51,693 nt of DNA from Paenibacillus bouchesdurhonensis (GTDB lineage: Bacteria; Bacillota; Bacilli; Paenibacillales; Paenibacillaceae). The notes under the pieces are model-generated. The model did not search any database and was not told the origin of the DNA. It saw nothing but the letters and a program-made list of their open reading frames with translations. Location: assembly GCF_900155685.1 (NCBI RefSeq), contig NZ_LT732548.1, positions 2,359,642 through 2,411,334 of the forward strand, given 5' to 3'. Position 1 is the first letter of the stretch; the number at the start of each line of letters is the position of its first letter. This document shows, in pieces, positions 1 through 8,258 of the stretch. Both the position numbers and the translations under genes were made by a program.

Positions 1-188
1 GATTTGGTTAATTTAATGCGCCCTCGTTTTACGAAGAACAGTTTATCGGAGAAGTCTCCTTCCCAGAACAAATGCGTTCCTTCCGGATACGTCTTGTCTT
101 TCATAGTTACAAGAAGACGGTTGAAGTTTTGCTCTGTAAAGCAGTTCGTATTCCCACGGGGCGGGGTTGCCGTTGCGAATTCAGTCAT
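1..188 (-). CDS. Crp/Fnr-family transcription regulator, N-terminal part (cut by window edge)
   Basis: Reading the minus strand from an ATG at 188-186 gives 62 open codons to the window edge with no stop. The protein starts MTEFATATPPRGNTNCF and reaches a run containing EGTHLFWEGDFSDKLFFVKR and GRIKLTK, the classic beta-roll start of a cyclic-nucleotide-binding/Crp-Fnr sensor domain. A GAGGGGG ribosome site lies about 7 bases upstream. The gene is divergent from adhE, and Fnr-type operators lie between them, so an anaerobic Fnr-like regulator of the fermentation genes is the natural guess. The only cysteine visible is Cys16; the Fe-S ligands of Bacillus Fnr lie at the C-terminus, outside the window, so oxygen sensing cannot be confirmed. 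Another Crp/Fnr subtype such as an ArcR-like protein is possible. Confidence 0.8.
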   Translation of the reverse strand, partial: MTEFATATPPRGNTNCFTEQNFNRLLVTMKDKTYPEGTHLFWEGDFSDKLFFVKRGRIKLTK

Positions 189-223
189 TTTAAAATCCCC
201 CTCATACTCCAAATTTTTCTGAA

Positions 224-252
224 AATTTTAAATTAATTTAAATTAATTATAT
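224..252. promoter_or_regulatory. AT-rich tract with possible minus-strand promoter of the Crp/Fnr gene
   Basis: The stretch consists almost only of A and T, with a repeated TTAAATTAAT unit. On the minus strand it contains TATAAT at 251-246, about 58 bases before the Crp/Fnr-type start codon. No convincing -35 hexamer is seen at the normal distance, so the promoter may need an activator or lie elsewhere. Confidence 0.35.
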
Positions 253-311
253 AACGAACTTAAAGCTTTGGGGCGGGTTTCAAGGGCTGAAAAGTGTCTA
301 AATTCTAACAT

Positions 312-327
312 TGTGACTATTTTCACT
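312..327. promoter_or_regulatory. Fnr/Rex-type operator, TGTGA-N6-TCACT
   Basis: The sequence TGTGACTATTTTCACT matches the Crp/Fnr half-site pair TGTGA-N6-TCACA with one mismatch. It is nearer the divergent Crp/Fnr gene than adhE and could serve autoregulation. Rex (TTGTGAA-N4-TTCACAA) would read a similar site, so the binding protein cannot be decided from sequence. Confidence 0.5.
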
Positions 328-370
328 ACCCAAACGCCAAAAAACTCATTGCACAACGGGTGAACCTATG

Positions 371-429
371 AAAGTTAGCTCACGTTAAATCTGGGTCAAA
401 GGACGCAAGCATGGCTTGTGAGTAACCTT
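371..429. other. Inverted-repeat element, possible structured RNA
   Basis: GTTAgCTCAC (374-383) can pair with GTGAGTAAC (418-426), leaving one bulged G. The enclosed loop carries a second hairpin, CAAGC-ATG-GCTTG at 406-418. There is no coding potential and no T-tract, so it is not a terminator. It lies between the divergent Crp/Fnr gene and adhE, upstream of the predicted adhE promoter. It could be a small RNA, a leader of the minus-strand gene or a protein site; I do not recognise it. Confidence 0.3.
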
Positions 430-513
430 CCGTAAAACTACAAATGTAACCAAAATTGAAAATGTGCATGAAAAAATATCGACAATCATGAAAGTTTTCA
501 CTTCTTTAAAGTT

Positions 514-529
514 TGTGAAAATATTCACT
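514..529 (+). promoter_or_regulatory. Fnr/Rex-type operator of adhE
   Basis: TGTGAAAATATTCACT fits Fnr (TGTGA-N6-TCACA). Extended by a base or two on each side it also fits Rex (TTGTGAA-N4-TTCACAA) with one mismatch. Its centre (521.5) lies about 42 bp upstream of the start point predicted from the TATGAT at 552-557, the classic position for an Fnr class II activator. A more degenerate copy, CATGA-AAGTTT-TCACT, lies at 487-502. Confidence 0.7.
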
Positions 530-551
530 ATACAAATTAAAAATCATATGA

Positions 552-557
552 TATGAT
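552..557 (+). promoter_or_regulatory. -10 element of the adhE promoter
   Basis: TATGAT is preceded by no recognisable -35 hexamer; the Fnr/Rex-type operator sits in that place instead. The start point is predicted near 563-564, giving an adhE leader of about 115 nt. Confidence 0.5.
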
Positions 558-678
558 CTAGGTAACAAAAGAGAAGCAAAAGCTTCCGATGGATAAACCG
601 CAAAGTGAAATGATTCACAATACTTCCTTAGAGAGACATAGAATGGTTGATCCATATGAACTTAGGAGGATGAGAGAA

Positions 679-3294
679 ATGGCCGTAAAGAACAATGTGA
701 CCCCAAAACAGCAGCCTACTGCAGAGGATTACATCCAATCCCTGATCGACAAAGCAAAGAAGGCAACCGAAGCTTTCATGGGAATGGATCAAGAGCAAAT
801 CGATAAGATCGTACAAGCGATGGCTCTTGCAGGTCTGGACAAACATATGTACTTGGCGAAGATGGCTGTAGAGGAAACTGGACGCGGAGTATATGAAGAC
901 AAAATTATTAAAAACATGTTCGCGACAGAGTACATCCACAACAGCATCAAGTACGACAAGACAGTTGGCGTCATTGAGGATAATCCTTATGACAGCTTCC
1001 AGAAAATCGCTGAACCGGTCGGAATTATTATGGGGATTACACCGGTAACAAACCCGACATCCACAACGATCTTTAAAGCAATGATCGCCATCAAGACTCG
1101 CAACCCGATCATCTTCGGCTTCCATCCTTCCGCACAGCGTTGTAGTGCAGAAGCAGCAAAAATTCTGCTGGAAGCAGCGGTCAAACATGGCGCGCCGGCT
1201 GATTGCATCCAATGGATCGAAGATCCGTCCATGGATCGGACGAATGCATTGATGAATCACCCTGACGTGGCTTGCATTCTCGCTACAGGCGGTTCTGCAA
1301 TGGTTAAGGCGGCATACAGCTGCGGCAAACCGGCGCTTGGCGTAGGCCCTGGTAACGTACCTTGCTTCATCGAGAAAAGCGCTGACCTGGATCAAGCCGT
1401 CAATGATCTCATTCTATCCAAGACGTTTGACAACGGCATGATCTGTGCTTCCGAGCAAGCGGTCATCATCGAAGAACCGATCTTCGATCAAGTGAAGAAG
1501 AAAATGATTGCGAACGGCTGCTACTTCGTCAACAAAGAGGAAGCTGCTAAATTGACAGCTGGCGCGATCATCGCTGATAAATGTGCGGTGAACCCTACGA
1601 TTGTGGGCCAGTCTGCAACAAAAATTGCTGAGCTATGCGGAATCGACGTACCTGCCGGAACGAAAATTCTGGTTGCCGAAATCGAGGGCGTCGGACCTAA
1701 GTTCCCATTATCTGCTGAAAAATTGAGCCCGGTACTGGCGTGCTATAAAGTGAAAACAGCTGAGCAAGGCATCGACCGCGCGCTGGAAATTGTTCAATTC
1801 GGAGGCATGGGACACTCATCGGTCATCCATTCCAATAATGAAGAAATTATTCAAAAATTCTCGGATCGCCTGCCAACCTGCCGGATCCTGGTGAATCAGC
1901 CATCTTCGCAGGGCGGTATCGGTGACATCTATAATACGAACCTGCCATCGCTTACGCTGGGCTGCGGATCTTACGGACGCAACTCGACTTCGTCGAACGT
2001 AACGGCTGTCAATTTGATCAACGTGAAAAGGGTGAATCGTCGTACCGTGAATATGCAGTGGTTCAAAGTACCAAGCAAAATCTATTTCGAGAAAAACTCG
2101 ACGCAATATCTTGCTAAAATGCAGGACATTAGCCGCGTATTGATTGTAACCGACCCAATGATGGTTAAACTCGGATATGTGGAAAGAGTAGAGCACTATT
2201 TGCGTCAGCGCCAAACACCAGTTGCGATCGAAGTGTTCTCGGATGTTGAGCCGGATCCATCGACAACGACGGTGGAACGCGGAACTGAATTGATGGCTAA
2301 ATTCCAGCCGGACTGCATTATCGCACTTGGCGGCGGTTCGCCAATGGACGCTGCGAAAGGAATGTGGCTGTTCTATGAATATCCGGATACAGAGTTCCAC
2401 AACTTGAAGCAGAAATTTATGGATATCCGCAAACGGACTTACAAATATCCGCGTCTCGGTCAAAAGGCGAAATTCGTGGCGATTCCTACCACTTCGGGTA
2501 CAGGTTCGGAGGTTACTCCGTTCACAGTTATTACAGATAAAATCAACGGCAACACGAAGTATCCTTTGGCGGATTACGAGCTGACACCGGATGTAGCGAT
2601 TATCGACCCAGAGTTCGTATACAGCTTGCCTAAAGTGGCTGTCGCAGATACAGGCATGGACGTTTTGACACATGCGATCGAGGCTTACGTATCGGTTTTG
2701 GCTAACGACTATACGGATGGACTTGCGATCAAAGCGATTCAACTCGTATTCCAGTACCTAGAGCAATCGGCGTTAACTGGCGACAAACTGGCTCGTGAAA
2801 AAATGCATAACGCTTCGACGCTGGCAGGTATGGCCTTCGCCAATGCGTTCCTGGGCATTAACCACAGCTTGGCGCATAAATGGGGCGGTCAGTACCATAC
2901 TGCGCACGGTCGTACCAACGCGATTCTAATGCCGCACGTTATTCGCTACAATGCGAAGAAGCCTACGAAATTCGCAGCATGGCCGAAATATACGAACTTC
3001 GTAGCTGACGAGCGCTATGCAGAAATCGCCCGCATCCTGGGATTGCCTGCGCGTACGACAGAAGAAGGCGTGAAGAGCTTAATCAAAGCGATCCGCGAGC
3101 TGAACAAGAAGCTTGGCATTCCTGAAAGCTTCCAAGAACTCGGCTTCGATGCGAAGGATTTCGAATCGCGCGTTGACTACCTGGCTGACCGTGCATTTGA
3201 GGACCAATGTACGACAGCGAATCCTAAGCTGCCGCTTGTGACAGAGCTTGCAGAAGTGTACCGTGACGCGTTCTACGGCCGCTTTGAAGAGTAG
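679..3294 (+). CDS. adhE: Bifunctional aldehyde-alcohol dehydrogenase AdhE
   Basis: The 871-residue fusion reduces acetyl-CoA to acetaldehyde and then ethanol, re-oxidising two NADH per acetyl-CoA; it acts in the cytosol. The N-terminal half is a CoA-acylating aldehyde dehydrogenase with the catalytic cysteine in NGMICASEQ (about Cys256). The C-terminal half is an iron-dependent alcohol dehydrogenase with [23 protein letters not shown] and [12 protein letters not shown] carrying the metal ligands. The start at 679 is chosen because AGGAGG (664-669) lies nine bases ahead and MAVKNN resembles other Bacillales AdhE. The frame is also open from an ATG at 589, which would add 30 residues but has a weak ribosome site. 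It is followed by pflB, its acetyl-CoA supplier, and preceded by an Fnr/Rex-type operator. Confidence 0.95.
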   Translation: MAVKNNVTPKQQPTAEDYIQSLIDKAKKATEAFMGMDQEQIDKIVQAMALAGLDKHMYLAKMAVEETGRGVYEDKIIKNMFATEYIHNSIKYDKTVGVIEDNPYDSFQKIAEPVGIIMGITPVTNPTSTTIFKAMIAIKTRNPIIFGFHPSAQRCSAEAAKILLEAAVKHGAPADCIQWIEDPSMDRTNALMNHPDVACILATGGSAMVKAAYSCGKPALGVGPGNVPCFIEKSADLDQAVNDLILSKTFDNGMICASEQAVIIEEPIFDQVKKKMIANGCYFVNKEEAAKLTAGAIIADKCAVNPTIVGQSATKIAELCGIDVPAGTKILVAEIEGVGPKFPLSAEKLSPVLACYKVKTAEQGIDRALEIVQFGGMGHSSVIHSNNEEIIQKFSDRLPTCRILVNQPSSQGGIGDIYNTNLPSLTLGCGSYGRNSTSSNVTAVNLINVKRVNRRTVNMQWFKVPSKIYFEKNSTQYLAKMQDISRVLIVTDPMMVKLGYVERVEHYLRQRQTPVAIEVFSDVEPDPSTTTVERGTELMAKFQPDCIIALGGGSPMDAAKGMWLFYEYPDTEFHNLKQKFMDIRKRTYKYPRLGQKAKFVAIPTTSGTGSEVTPFTVITDKINGNTKYPLADYELTPDVAIIDPEFVYSLPKVAVADTGMDVLTHAIEAYVSVLANDYTDGLAIKAIQLVFQYLEQSALTGDKLAREKMHNASTLAGMAFANAFLGINHSLAHKWGGQYHTAHGRTNAILMPHVIRYNAKKPTKFAAWPKYTNFVADERYAEIARILGLPARTTEEGVKSLIKAIRELNKKLGIPESFQELGFDAKDFESRVDYLADRAFEDQCTTANPKLPLVTELAEVYRDAFYGRFEE

Positions 3295-3357
3295 TTTCCA
3301 GACTGAAAATCAGACCCTTTAAGTTTTAGAAATAAAAAATTAATGTGTTCAATAAAT

Positions 3358-3394
3358 AGTGACAAATATCACTCGAAATGTGATATTTGTCACA
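3358..3394 (+). promoter_or_regulatory. Nested pair of Fnr/Rex-type operators before pflB
   Basis: Two boxes sit side by side: AGTGACAAATATCACT (3358-3373) and TGTGATATTTGTCACA (3379-3394), the second a perfect TGTGA-N6-TCACA. The inner arms GTGACAAATATCAC (3359-3372) and GTGATATTTGTCAC (3380-3393) are exact reverse complements, so the pair also forms a 14-bp inverted repeat with a 7-bp spacer. The downstream box is centred at 3386.5, about 42 bp before the start point predicted from TATCAT at 3416-3421. No T-tract follows, so this is an operator rather than an adhE terminator. Confidence 0.7.
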
Positions 3395-3409
3395 ATCCTT
3401 TTGTCCGAT

Positions 3410-3426
3410 CTGTTATATCATAACAG
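3410..3426 (+). promoter_or_regulatory. -10 region of pflB inside a 7-bp inverted repeat
   Basis: CTGTTAT-ATC-ATAACAG is a perfect inverted repeat and contains TATCAT (3416-3421), which fits a -10 element placed correctly behind the operator pair. A repressor bound to the repeat would block the promoter; no candidate protein is known to me. Confidence 0.4.
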
Positions 3427-3501
3427 TATAAAGATCCCTCATAACATTGATGAGTTTAGTGGATTCGGCTAAATATACAAGTGACTTATCAGTGACAGAG
3501 T

Positions 3502-3517
3502 TGTGAAAATTATCACA
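3502..3517 (+). promoter_or_regulatory. Third Fnr/Rex-type operator, in the pflB leader
   Basis: TGTGAAAATTATCACA is a perfect TGTGA-N6-TCACA. With flanking bases (TTGTGAAAATTATCACAA, 3501-3518) it also resembles a Rex site. It lies about 75-90 bp downstream of the predicted start point and 72 bp before the pflB start codon, so repression or a second downstream promoter is more likely than class II activation. Confidence 0.6.
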
Positions 3518-3589
3518 AATTTTAGGGATCCAAGGTGCGGGATGTAAACCTTCAACCCCGCATACACTATATAAATGGAGGGAATAAAG

Positions 3590-5851
3590 ATGTCGGTGAT
3601 TGAAAGAGAAGTAAAAGAAGTACAGTCCGCTTGGAGAGGCTTTAAAAAAGGAAAATGGATGAAGGAAGTCAATGTACGTGATTTTATCGACAACAACATT
3701 GCACCTTATCTCGGTAACGAATCTTTTCTGGCAGGGCCTACGGATAATACGGTTGCCCTGTGGGACATCGTGTCCGACCTAACCAAGAAAGAGCGGGAGG
3801 CCGGTGGAGTACTCGATGTTGATGTGAACACGCCGTCTACGATCGTATCTCACGCTCCGGGCTACTTGGATAAGGACAAAGAACAAATCGTGGGTGTGCA
3901 AGGCAGCGAGCCTTTCCAACGCACGATCCATCCTTTCGGTGGAATTAACATGGTCTTTAATTCCTGCAAAGCTTATGGATTTGATTTGCCAGAAAGCATT
4001 GTAGATATGTTTACGACGATTCGCAAGACGCATAACCAAGGCGTTTTTGATGCATATACTTCGGAGATGAGAGCGGCTCGTAAGGCTGGTATTATTACAG
4101 GTCTTCCAGATGCTTACGGACGCGGCCGGATTATTGGCGACTACCGCCGTGTTGCCCTTTACGGGGTAGACTTCCTAATCAAACAAAAACAAAGTGAACT
4201 AAAAAGTCTTGAAGTCGATGTGATTGACGAGGATGTTATCCGTCTGCGTGAAGAGCTGTCTGAGCAAATTCGCGCACTCGGTGAATTGAAACAGCTAGGC
4301 GAGATGCACGGCTTCGATATTTCCAGACCTGCAACAACGGCGAAGGAAGCATTCCAATGGCTCTATTTTGCATACCTGGCTGCAGTTAAGGAGCAGGATG
4401 GGGCAGCGATGTCTCTTGGACGCGTATCTTCTTTCCTCGACGCTTACATCGAGCGCGATCTTGCGGAAGGAACGATTACAGAAGTAGAAGCGCAAGAGCT
4501 TGTCGACCACTTCGTTATGAAATTGCGTATTGTAAAATTCCTGCGTACGCCAGAATACAATGATCTGTTCAGTGGAGACCCTACCTGGGTAACTGAATCG
4601 ATCGGCGGGATGTCCGTGCAAGGTACTACTCGCGTAACGAAGAACAGCTTCCGTTTCCTGCATACCCTTTACAATTTGGGAGCTGCACCTGAACCTAACC
4701 TGACCGTGCTCTGGTCTGAGCAATTGCCAGAGGATTTCAAGAAATATTGTGCTAAAGTATCTATCGAGACAAGCTCGATTCAATATGAGAATGACGATTT
4801 GATGCGTCCGATCTACGGGGATGACTACGGAATCGCCTGCTGCGTATCCGCGATGGAAATCGGGAAGCAAATGCAATTCTTCGGTGCTCGTGCGAACTTG
4901 GCCAAAGCGCTCCTGTACGCGATCAACGGCGGTAGGGATGAGAAGTCCGGTGCACAGGTTGCTCCTGAATATCCGGTTATCGCTTCCGAATATCTCGATT
5001 ACGATGAAGTGATGAAACGCTTCAAACCGATGATGGAGTGGCTTGCCAAGCTGTATGTAAACACACTCAATGTTATTCACTACATGCACGATAAATATTG
5101 CTACGAGCGGATTGAAATGGCCTTGCATGACCGCGACATTCTCCGTACGATGGCTTGCGGTATCGCTGGTCTATCCGTAGCGGCCGACTCCCTCAGCGCT
5201 ATCAAATATGCTAAAGTTAAACCGATCCGCGACGAGAACGGCATCGCTGTAGATTTTGAAATCGAAGGCGACTTCCCTTGCTACGGTAATAACGATGATC
5301 GGGTTGACCAAATCGCCGTTGAGCTCGTGGAGAGCTTTATGGGTATGATCCGTAAGCACAAAACGTATCGCAACGCGCTGCCAACTCAATCTGTATTGAC
5401 GATTACTTCTAATGTAGTGTACGGTAAGAAGACAGGTACTACACCAGATGGACGTAAAGCAGGCGAACCGTTCGCGCCAGGGGCTAACCCAATGCACGGA
5501 CGTGATAAGAAAGGCGCACTCGCATCCTTGAGCTCCGTAGCTAAATTACCTTACGAGCACAGCCTTGACGGTATTTCCAATACCTTCTCGATCGTCCCTA
5601 AGGCGCTTGGTAAAGAAGCGGAAATCCGCAAGAACAACCTGGTGTCCATGATGGATGGTTACTTTGGCAGCAACGCGCATCATTTGAACGTTAACGTGTT
5701 TGACCGCGAGCAGTTGATGGATGCGATGGAGCACCCAGAGAATTATCCGCAGTTGACAATTCGCGTATCCGGTTATGCCGTTAACTTCATCAAGCTGACA
5801 CGTGAACAACAACTGGATGTTATCAACCGCACATTCCATGGTTCGATGTAA
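3590..5851 (+). CDS. pflB: Pyruvate formate-lyase (formate acetyltransferase)
   Basis: The 753-residue glycyl-radical enzyme cleaves pyruvate with CoA into acetyl-CoA and formate under anoxia. The adjacent catalytic cysteines are in [10 protein letters not shown] (Cys417-Cys418), and the radical glycine is in TIRVSGYAV near the C-terminus (Gly728). Length and both motifs match the E. coli enzyme (760 residues). The start at 3590 is taken because GGAGGG (3577-3582) lies seven bases ahead; an in-frame ATG at 3575 has no ribosome site. The 295-bp gap after adhE carries its own operators and promoter, so it can be transcribed separately from adhE. pflA follows after 55 bp, completing the enzyme-activase pair. 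Confidence 0.97.
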   Translation: MSVIEREVKEVQSAWRGFKKGKWMKEVNVRDFIDNNIAPYLGNESFLAGPTDNTVALWDIVSDLTKKEREAGGVLDVDVNTPSTIVSHAPGYLDKDKEQIVGVQGSEPFQRTIHPFGGINMVFNSCKAYGFDLPESIVDMFTTIRKTHNQGVFDAYTSEMRAARKAGIITGLPDAYGRGRIIGDYRRVALYGVDFLIKQKQSELKSLEVDVIDEDVIRLREELSEQIRALGELKQLGEMHGFDISRPATTAKEAFQWLYFAYLAAVKEQDGAAMSLGRVSSFLDAYIERDLAEGTITEVEAQELVDHFVMKLRIVKFLRTPEYNDLFSGDPTWVTESIGGMSVQGTTRVTKNSFRFLHTLYNLGAAPEPNLTVLWSEQLPEDFKKYCAKVSIETSSIQYENDDLMRPIYGDDYGIACCVSAMEIGKQMQFFGARANLAKALLYAINGGRDEKSGAQVAPEYPVIASEYLDYDEVMKRFKPMMEWLAKLYVNTLNVIHYMHDKYCYERIEMALHDRDILRTMACGIAGLSVAADSLSAIKYAKVKPIRDENGIAVDFEIEGDFPCYGNNDDRVDQIAVELVESFMGMIRKHKTYRNALPTQSVLTITSNVVYGKKTGTTPDGRKAGEPFAPGANPMHGRDKKGALASLSSVAKLPYEHSLDGISNTFSIVPKALGKEAEIRKNNLVSMMDGYFGSNAHHLNVNVFDREQLMDAMEHPENYPQLTIRVSGYAVNFIKLTREQQLDVINRTFHGSM

Positions 5852-5906
5852 CAAATACAGGGTATGAAAGCAATACATGCAGCCAATTCAGAAAGGGTGA
5901 CGAAAC

Positions 5907-6650
5907 ATGCTTAAAGGTCGCATACATTCATTGGAGACATTCGGAACGGTTGATGGCCCAGGCATTCGCTTCGTCCTCTTCATGCAGGGCTGCTTGCTGA
6001 AATGTCAATATTGCCATAATCCAGATACATGGAGCCTGACGGACGGGAAGGAAATGACGTTAGAAGAGGTGCTTGCTGAAATCGAGCCGTACCTTAGCTA
6101 CTACCGCTCGTCAGGCGGCGGATTGACGGTCTCCGGTGGGGAAGCTACGTTGCAGGCGCCGTTCGTGACGGAATTGTTTCGCGAAGTGAAAAAGCGCTGG
6201 AATCTGCATACGACGCTTGATACGAACGGTTATAATGAAGGCCCCAAAATCATCGAGCTTTTGGATGTCACAGATCTGGTCATGCTCGATTTGAAGCATA
6301 TCGACAATGAGAAGCATATCAAGCTGACCGGGAAACCGAATGAGCGCATGCTGAACATGGCTAGATGGCTATCTAATGAAAGACGCAACATGTGGATCAG
6401 GTACGTACTTGTTCCAGGGCTTACCGATGATGAACAGGATTTGCTCAATCTTGGACGGTTTATCGGGGAGCTGCACGCCGTAGAGAAGTTTGAAATACTT
6501 CCTTATCATCAGATGGGCATATACAAGTGGCAGGAGCTAGGCTGGAATTATCCATTGGAAGGCGTGCCTTCGCCGACGGAGGCGGAGGTTCAGCGGGCAT
6601 ATGATCTGATTGAAGAAGGAAGAAAGCAGACGGTAGCCACGATTTTATAA
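5907..6650 (+). CDS. pflA: Pyruvate formate-lyase-activating enzyme (radical SAM)
   Basis: This 247-residue radical S-adenosylmethionine protein abstracts a hydrogen from the PflB radical glycine to switch the lyase on. The Fe-S triad is visible as CLLKCQYC (Cys29, Cys33, Cys36), followed by the HNPDTW signature and the glycine-rich SGGGLTVSGGE SAM-binding segment. Length equals E. coli PflA (246). AAGGGTGA precedes the ATG. It is 55 bp behind pflB with no terminator between, so the two are probably one transcript ending at the hairpin after 6670. Confidence 0.96.
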   Translation: MLKGRIHSLETFGTVDGPGIRFVLFMQGCLLKCQYCHNPDTWSLTDGKEMTLEEVLAEIEPYLSYYRSSGGGLTVSGGEATLQAPFVTELFREVKKRWNLHTTLDTNGYNEGPKIIELLDVTDLVMLDLKHIDNEKHIKLTGKPNERMLNMARWLSNERRNMWIRYVLVPGLTDDEQDLLNLGRFIGELHAVEKFEILPYHQMGIYKWQELGWNYPLEGVPSPTEAEVQRAYDLIEEGRKQTVATIL

Positions 6651-6669
6651 CATCATAAATATTACAGCC

Positions 6670-6714
6670 AGGGCTGTCCCAATTAGTTGAAACTAGTTGG
6701 GGCGGCTCTTTTAT
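6670..6714 (+). terminator. Rho-independent terminator after pflA
   Basis: A long stem starting AGGGCTGTCCCAATTAGT pairs, with several G-U pairs, to ACTAGTTGGGGCGGCTCT across a short GAA-containing loop, and is followed by TTTTATT. It closes the pflBA transcript. Confidence 0.8.
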
Positions 6715-6849
6715 TGTTATCCGCATCATCTAATCCTCCCCCTGTTGCAGAGATTTGTTACCTTACCAAAGAAGATGGTTCAGTCTATAATATAGATAGC
6801 TATGTAGATAATTTCATAGACAGCTTCATCTAAAAATAGGGGGCTTAAT

Positions 6850-8232
6850 ATGCAGATCAGAAATCGTTCCATATTATGGCTGCTCCTGCTCTTTTTTATT
6901 TTAGCCTTGTTTGCGGCTGGCTGTGATGAGAATGATTCCGATAGCAACAGCGCAGCAGAAGAGAAGGGCACATCAATAAACGGGCGAACGCCGCTTCATG
7001 ATGAGCCTTTTGAAGTTACGATCAGACACACACAGATCGGGGAATCCAAAAAAATTCGGTTAGCTATTCTTAAAGACGTTGTTCGACAGACCGAAGCGGA
7101 AATTCCCGGTTTAAAAATAAGGCTGGACGGCGTCGATTCCGAGGTGAACCGCAAGGAGAAGCTGCGGGGCGAGATGGCCGCCGGCAAGCCGCCGGATATC
7201 TTTGACGTGTTTGGCAGTCCGGATTCCGGTATATATGCCCGGGAAGGGCTGATGTTAGATTTGACGCCGGTTTTGGAGGAGCTTGGGCTCAAAGATAAGA
7301 TCAGAGGATTGGAGCCGTACACGCATGACGGGAAAATTTACGGCTTGCCTGCAGGAGCATCCATCGAAGGCTTTTTTTATAACAAAGCATATTTTGAGGA
7401 AAAGAGGCTCCAGGTTCCGAGGACGTTGGCGGAGCTGGAACAACTGGCAGAATTCATAAAAGCGGATGGTAAAATTCCCTTTGCCCAATCCTCCAAGGAG
7501 GCCTGGATTCCGTTGATGACGACGAATAATTTATGGTGTTATTTCGCCGGGGCGGAAATTACCTCGGACTTTCGCTCCGGCCAAGCGAAATGGAGTAATC
7601 CTGACGTCGTAAGAGCCTTCGAGAAGCATCAGGAATGGGTAGAAAAAGGGTATTACAAGCCAGGCGAGTTGGCAGTAGAATACAACGATATGAGGAGCCA
7701 GATCATTAGCGGTGAAGCGATGATGATGATGGACGGCTCGTGGGCGAATTCCGTGTTTAGAGATCCGGAACAAGCAGGCGATTTAATCGGGAAAATCGGT
7801 TATTTCAACATGCCGCCAGAGGCGGAAGGCGATCCTTATATCATTATGAATGATTTTAACAACGGCTATGGCTTTTCTAGCTCAATGGCTGATGATCCGC
7901 GGAAATTGCAAGCGGTTAAACAGTTTATCCAGAATTTTTGGTCAGAAGAAATGCAGATGCGTGGATTGAAGGAGGACGGGGTGCTGCCCGCTTTAATCAT
8001 CGAAACAGAGCAGTTATCGGCTACGGTGGAGGATCCCTTGTTACAGGATATTTTTAACGGCGTAGAGCAGATTGATATATCTTATCCAGCGTATGATGCG
8101 CTCGTACAGACACCGGTGAATGAGGCTTTGGGTCTCGGCATTCAGCAAATGATCAGCGGAGCAGTAGAGCCGACGACGATGCTCGAAGCTGTGCAGCGAT
8201 CGCAGGACGCCGCAAATGCAGAGTTTCCCTAG
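6850..8232 (+). CDS. Lipoprotein extracellular solute-binding protein (ABC family 1, sugar type)
   Basis: The 460-residue product has a basic N-terminus, a hydrophobic stretch (about 8-23) and a lipobox-like FAAGC with Cys25 as the lipidation site. The mature part has the family-1 periplasmic-binding fold: KEKLRGEMAAGKPPDIFDVFG, GLMLDLTPVLEELGL, GKIYGLPAGASIEGFFYNKA and the MMMDGSWA segment are typical of carbohydrate-binding proteins such as MsmE. The ligand cannot be read from sequence. No permease or ATPase gene lies nearby. Instead a YesM-type kinase starts 26 bp downstream and a NagZ-like glycosidase follows, so a sensory role or sharing of a distant transporter is plausible. AGGGGG gives the ribosome site. 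Confidence 0.88.
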   Translation: MQIRNRSILWLLLLFFILALFAAGCDENDSDSNSAAEEKGTSINGRTPLHDEPFEVTIRHTQIGESKKIRLAILKDVVRQTEAEIPGLKIRLDGVDSEVNRKEKLRGEMAAGKPPDIFDVFGSPDSGIYAREGLMLDLTPVLEELGLKDKIRGLEPYTHDGKIYGLPAGASIEGFFYNKAYFEEKRLQVPRTLAELEQLAEFIKADGKIPFAQSSKEAWIPLMTTNNLWCYFAGAEITSDFRSGQAKWSNPDVVRAFEKHQEWVEKGYYKPGELAVEYNDMRSQIISGEAMMMMDGSWANSVFRDPEQAGDLIGKIGYFNMPPEAEGDPYIIMNDFNNGYGFSSSMADDPRKLQAVKQFIQNFWSEEMQMRGLKEDGVLPALIIETEQLSATVEDPLLQDIFNGVEQIDISYPAYDALVQTPVNEALGLGIQQMISGAVEPTTMLEAVQRSQDAANAEFP

Positions 8233-8258
8233 CATTAAATTCCGCAAGGAGATAACTT

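Noticed and set aside
4..222. Plus-strand 72-codon frame at the left edge
   Set aside because: It lies opposite the Crp/Fnr-type coding sequence, has no ribosome site and no family resemblance.
371..429. c-di-GMP (GEMM-I) riboswitch
   Set aside because: Only a GACGCAA-like fragment agrees; the AGGGCAAACC and tetraloop parts are missing and strand/location do not fit a leader.
628..2742. Long minus-strand frames inside adhE (628-1395 and 1816-2742)
   Set aside because: They are mirror frames of a strongly conserved gene, rich in Arg/Cys/His as such shadows are, and lack ribosome sites.
3359..3393. Intrinsic terminator after adhE
   Set aside because: The inverted repeat has no T-tract after it and its arms are exact operator boxes positioned before a promoter.
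6850..8232. Complete sugar ABC transporter operon
   Set aside because: No permease or ATPase genes follow; the next genes are a kinase and a glycosidase.
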